From Paenibacillus sp. sptzw28 (GTDB lineage: Bacteria; Bacillota; Bacilli; Paenibacillales; Paenibacillaceae), in the NCBI RefSeq assembly GCF_019550795.1, contig NZ_CP080545.1, positions 3,630,001-3,694,000 on the forward strand: a stretch of DNA of 64,000 nt. Direction: 5' to 3'. Below the pieces are notes generated by a model, which did not search any database, was not told where the DNA came from, and saw only the letters and a list, made by a program, of their open reading frames with translations. Positions 63,031-64,000 of the stretch are shown here, one piece after another (the stretch's first letter is position 1; the number at the start of each line of letters is the position of its first letter). A program made the position numbers and the translations under genes.

Positions 63031-63066
63031 AAGTCGATGCTTCCCTTGTAGGGAACACATCGACTT
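63031..63066. terminator. bidirectional terminator between convergent genes
   Basis: AAGTCGATG and CATCGACTT pair, with TTCCC/GGGAA inside, and A/T runs lie on both sides. The minus-strand T-run (TTTTTTAATTT) is the stronger and serves the aldo/keto reductase remnant; the plus side serves the PAP2 gene. Confidence 0.88.
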
Positions 63067-63076
63067 TATATTAAGC

Positions 63077-63993
63077 TTATGCTTGATAATAATTGCGTAT
63101 CCAGCGGTGAGGCTTCAGCTTCTCCAACTGCTCCTTCGGCAATCCCCGTCCGTCTCCCACCCGCATATTCCGTTCGACGTTGGCTACCGACCGCATGCCC
63201 GGTATAACCGTGGAAACAGCCGGGTGGCTGAGCACGTACCTAAGCGCTTTTTCCGCTACTTCATCCACTGCAATACCCAGATCGGTGGCGATTTGCCGGA
63301 CCCGATCAAACACTTCCTGTTTGCGGTCGCCCCGGAAGTAATTATTGCGGAAATCGCTTTCCGCAAATGTCGTTTCAGGAGTAATCCTGCCCGTCAAACC
63401 GCCTTCGTCCAGCGCCACCCTGACGATAACCCCGACGTTATGCTTTGCGCAGGCCGGTAACAGCTGATCTTCGGGACTTTGATCGAAAATATTGTAGATA
63501 ACCTGAACCGAGTCGACAAGCCCCGATTCAACCAGCTTAACCGCACTGCCCGGTTGATGATCGTTTATCGATACGCCGAAGAAGCGGATTTTGCCCTGCT
63601 CCTTCAATTTGCGTATGCCCTCGAGCCAGTCTCCCTGGTCAATCCATTCATCCGACCACACATGAAACTGTTGGACGTCGATTGTATCGAGTCCGAGGTT
63701 GCGCAGACTTCGCTCCGTGCAGGCCACTGCATGTTTTTAGGCGGGATTTTGCTGGCTGCATAAATCGGTTCATTGTGAGCTTTGATTACTTGTCCGACCA
63801 GCTTTTCACTGTGGCCGTCACCATAGACGAGCGCAGTGTCAATGAAATTAAGCCCAAGCTCAATGGAGCGGTTTAATGCTTGAAGCGATTCATCGTCCGA
63901 TGCTCCGATCCACATCGATTTGCCGATTCCCCATGCGCCATAGCCGATTTCCGATACCTTCAAGCCTGATTTGCCGAGCGTTCTGTAGTTCAT
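63077..63993 (-). pseudogene. aldo/keto reductase broken by a small deletion
   Basis: The N-terminal piece (from ATG 63993) has GYGAWGIGKSMWIG, FIDTALVYGDGHSEKLVG with the catalytic Asp/Tyr, and [14 protein letters not shown] with the Lys, then runs into a wrong frame. The C-terminal piece (63077-63727) resumes at [22 protein letters not shown] and continues clean to the end, with the catalytic-region His in QFHVW. Relatives have roughly 15 more residues (RPG...FP..YI) between PAR and CTE. The join falls on GCCTGCACGG at 63715-63724, which fits loss of the DNA between two short direct repeats. The gene is almost certainly inactive. Confidence 0.85.
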
Positions 63994-64000
63994 TGTTTCT

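Noticed and set aside
1..64000. Search by eye for tRNA, rRNA, CRISPR arrays, transposases, phage genes and T-box or other common riboswitch signatures
   Set aside because: None found. Intergenic gaps are short and nearly all are accounted for by promoters and terminators.

Overview
The window reads as one continuous piece of chromosome from a spore-forming Firmicute, most likely a Paenibacillus or close relative. The evidence is YesM/YesN two-component pairs beside a sugar-binding lipoprotein, a gerK-type germinant receptor operon, CotF and DUF3231 proteins, a YteA-type zinc-finger protein, secreted proteins with copper-amine-oxidase-like stalk repeats, and strong GGAGG-type ribosome binding sites. 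Almost all genes lie on the minus strand. I saw no rRNA, tRNA, CRISPR array, insertion sequence or prophage.

Layout. 1-3998: the N-terminus of a sugar-binding lipoprotein with its YesM/YesN-like regulators. 4083-14659: a trans-4-hydroxyproline degradation locus with a cupin-type XRE regulator, two Xaa-Pro peptidases, a 4-hydroxyproline epimerase, a multi-subunit D-hydroxyproline dehydrogenase, a pyrroline-hydroxycarboxylate deaminase and alpha-ketoglutarate semialdehyde dehydrogenase. It also holds a racemase paralogue that lacks both catalytic cysteines. An inverted repeat in the spacer of the internal promoter is a good operator candidate.

14752-44172: a long stretch devoted to envelope lipids and lipid carriers. 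It has two UppP phosphatases, one BcrC-type PAP2 enzyme, a YuiD-type protein, two DedA proteins (one fused to a degenerate PAP2 domain), two diacylglycerol-type glycosyltransferases, a BceAB-type exporter, a BcrA-type ABC pair and four two-component systems. Two operons independently combine a two-component system, an undecaprenyl-pyrophosphate phosphatase and a DedA protein; in one of them BceAB, DedA and UppP are joined by one-base stop/start overlaps. The ornithine catabolic genes rocD and rocA sit inside this stretch. At its end are spore coat genes and an HPr-like protein that has lost the phospho-histidine.

44275-64000: a multidrug MFS exporter, a GHL10 hydrolase, and a gerK operon whose A subunit is broken by a stop codon and a frameshift. 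A SigA-like sigma factor follows, with a divergent promoter-terminator pair that could encode a small RNA of about 100 nt. The rest holds an SGNH esterase, a class A penicillin-binding protein, a Gfo/Idh oxidoreductase, YteA, a PrsA-like foldase, an AUR1-type PAP2 protein and an aldo/keto reductase broken by a small deletion.
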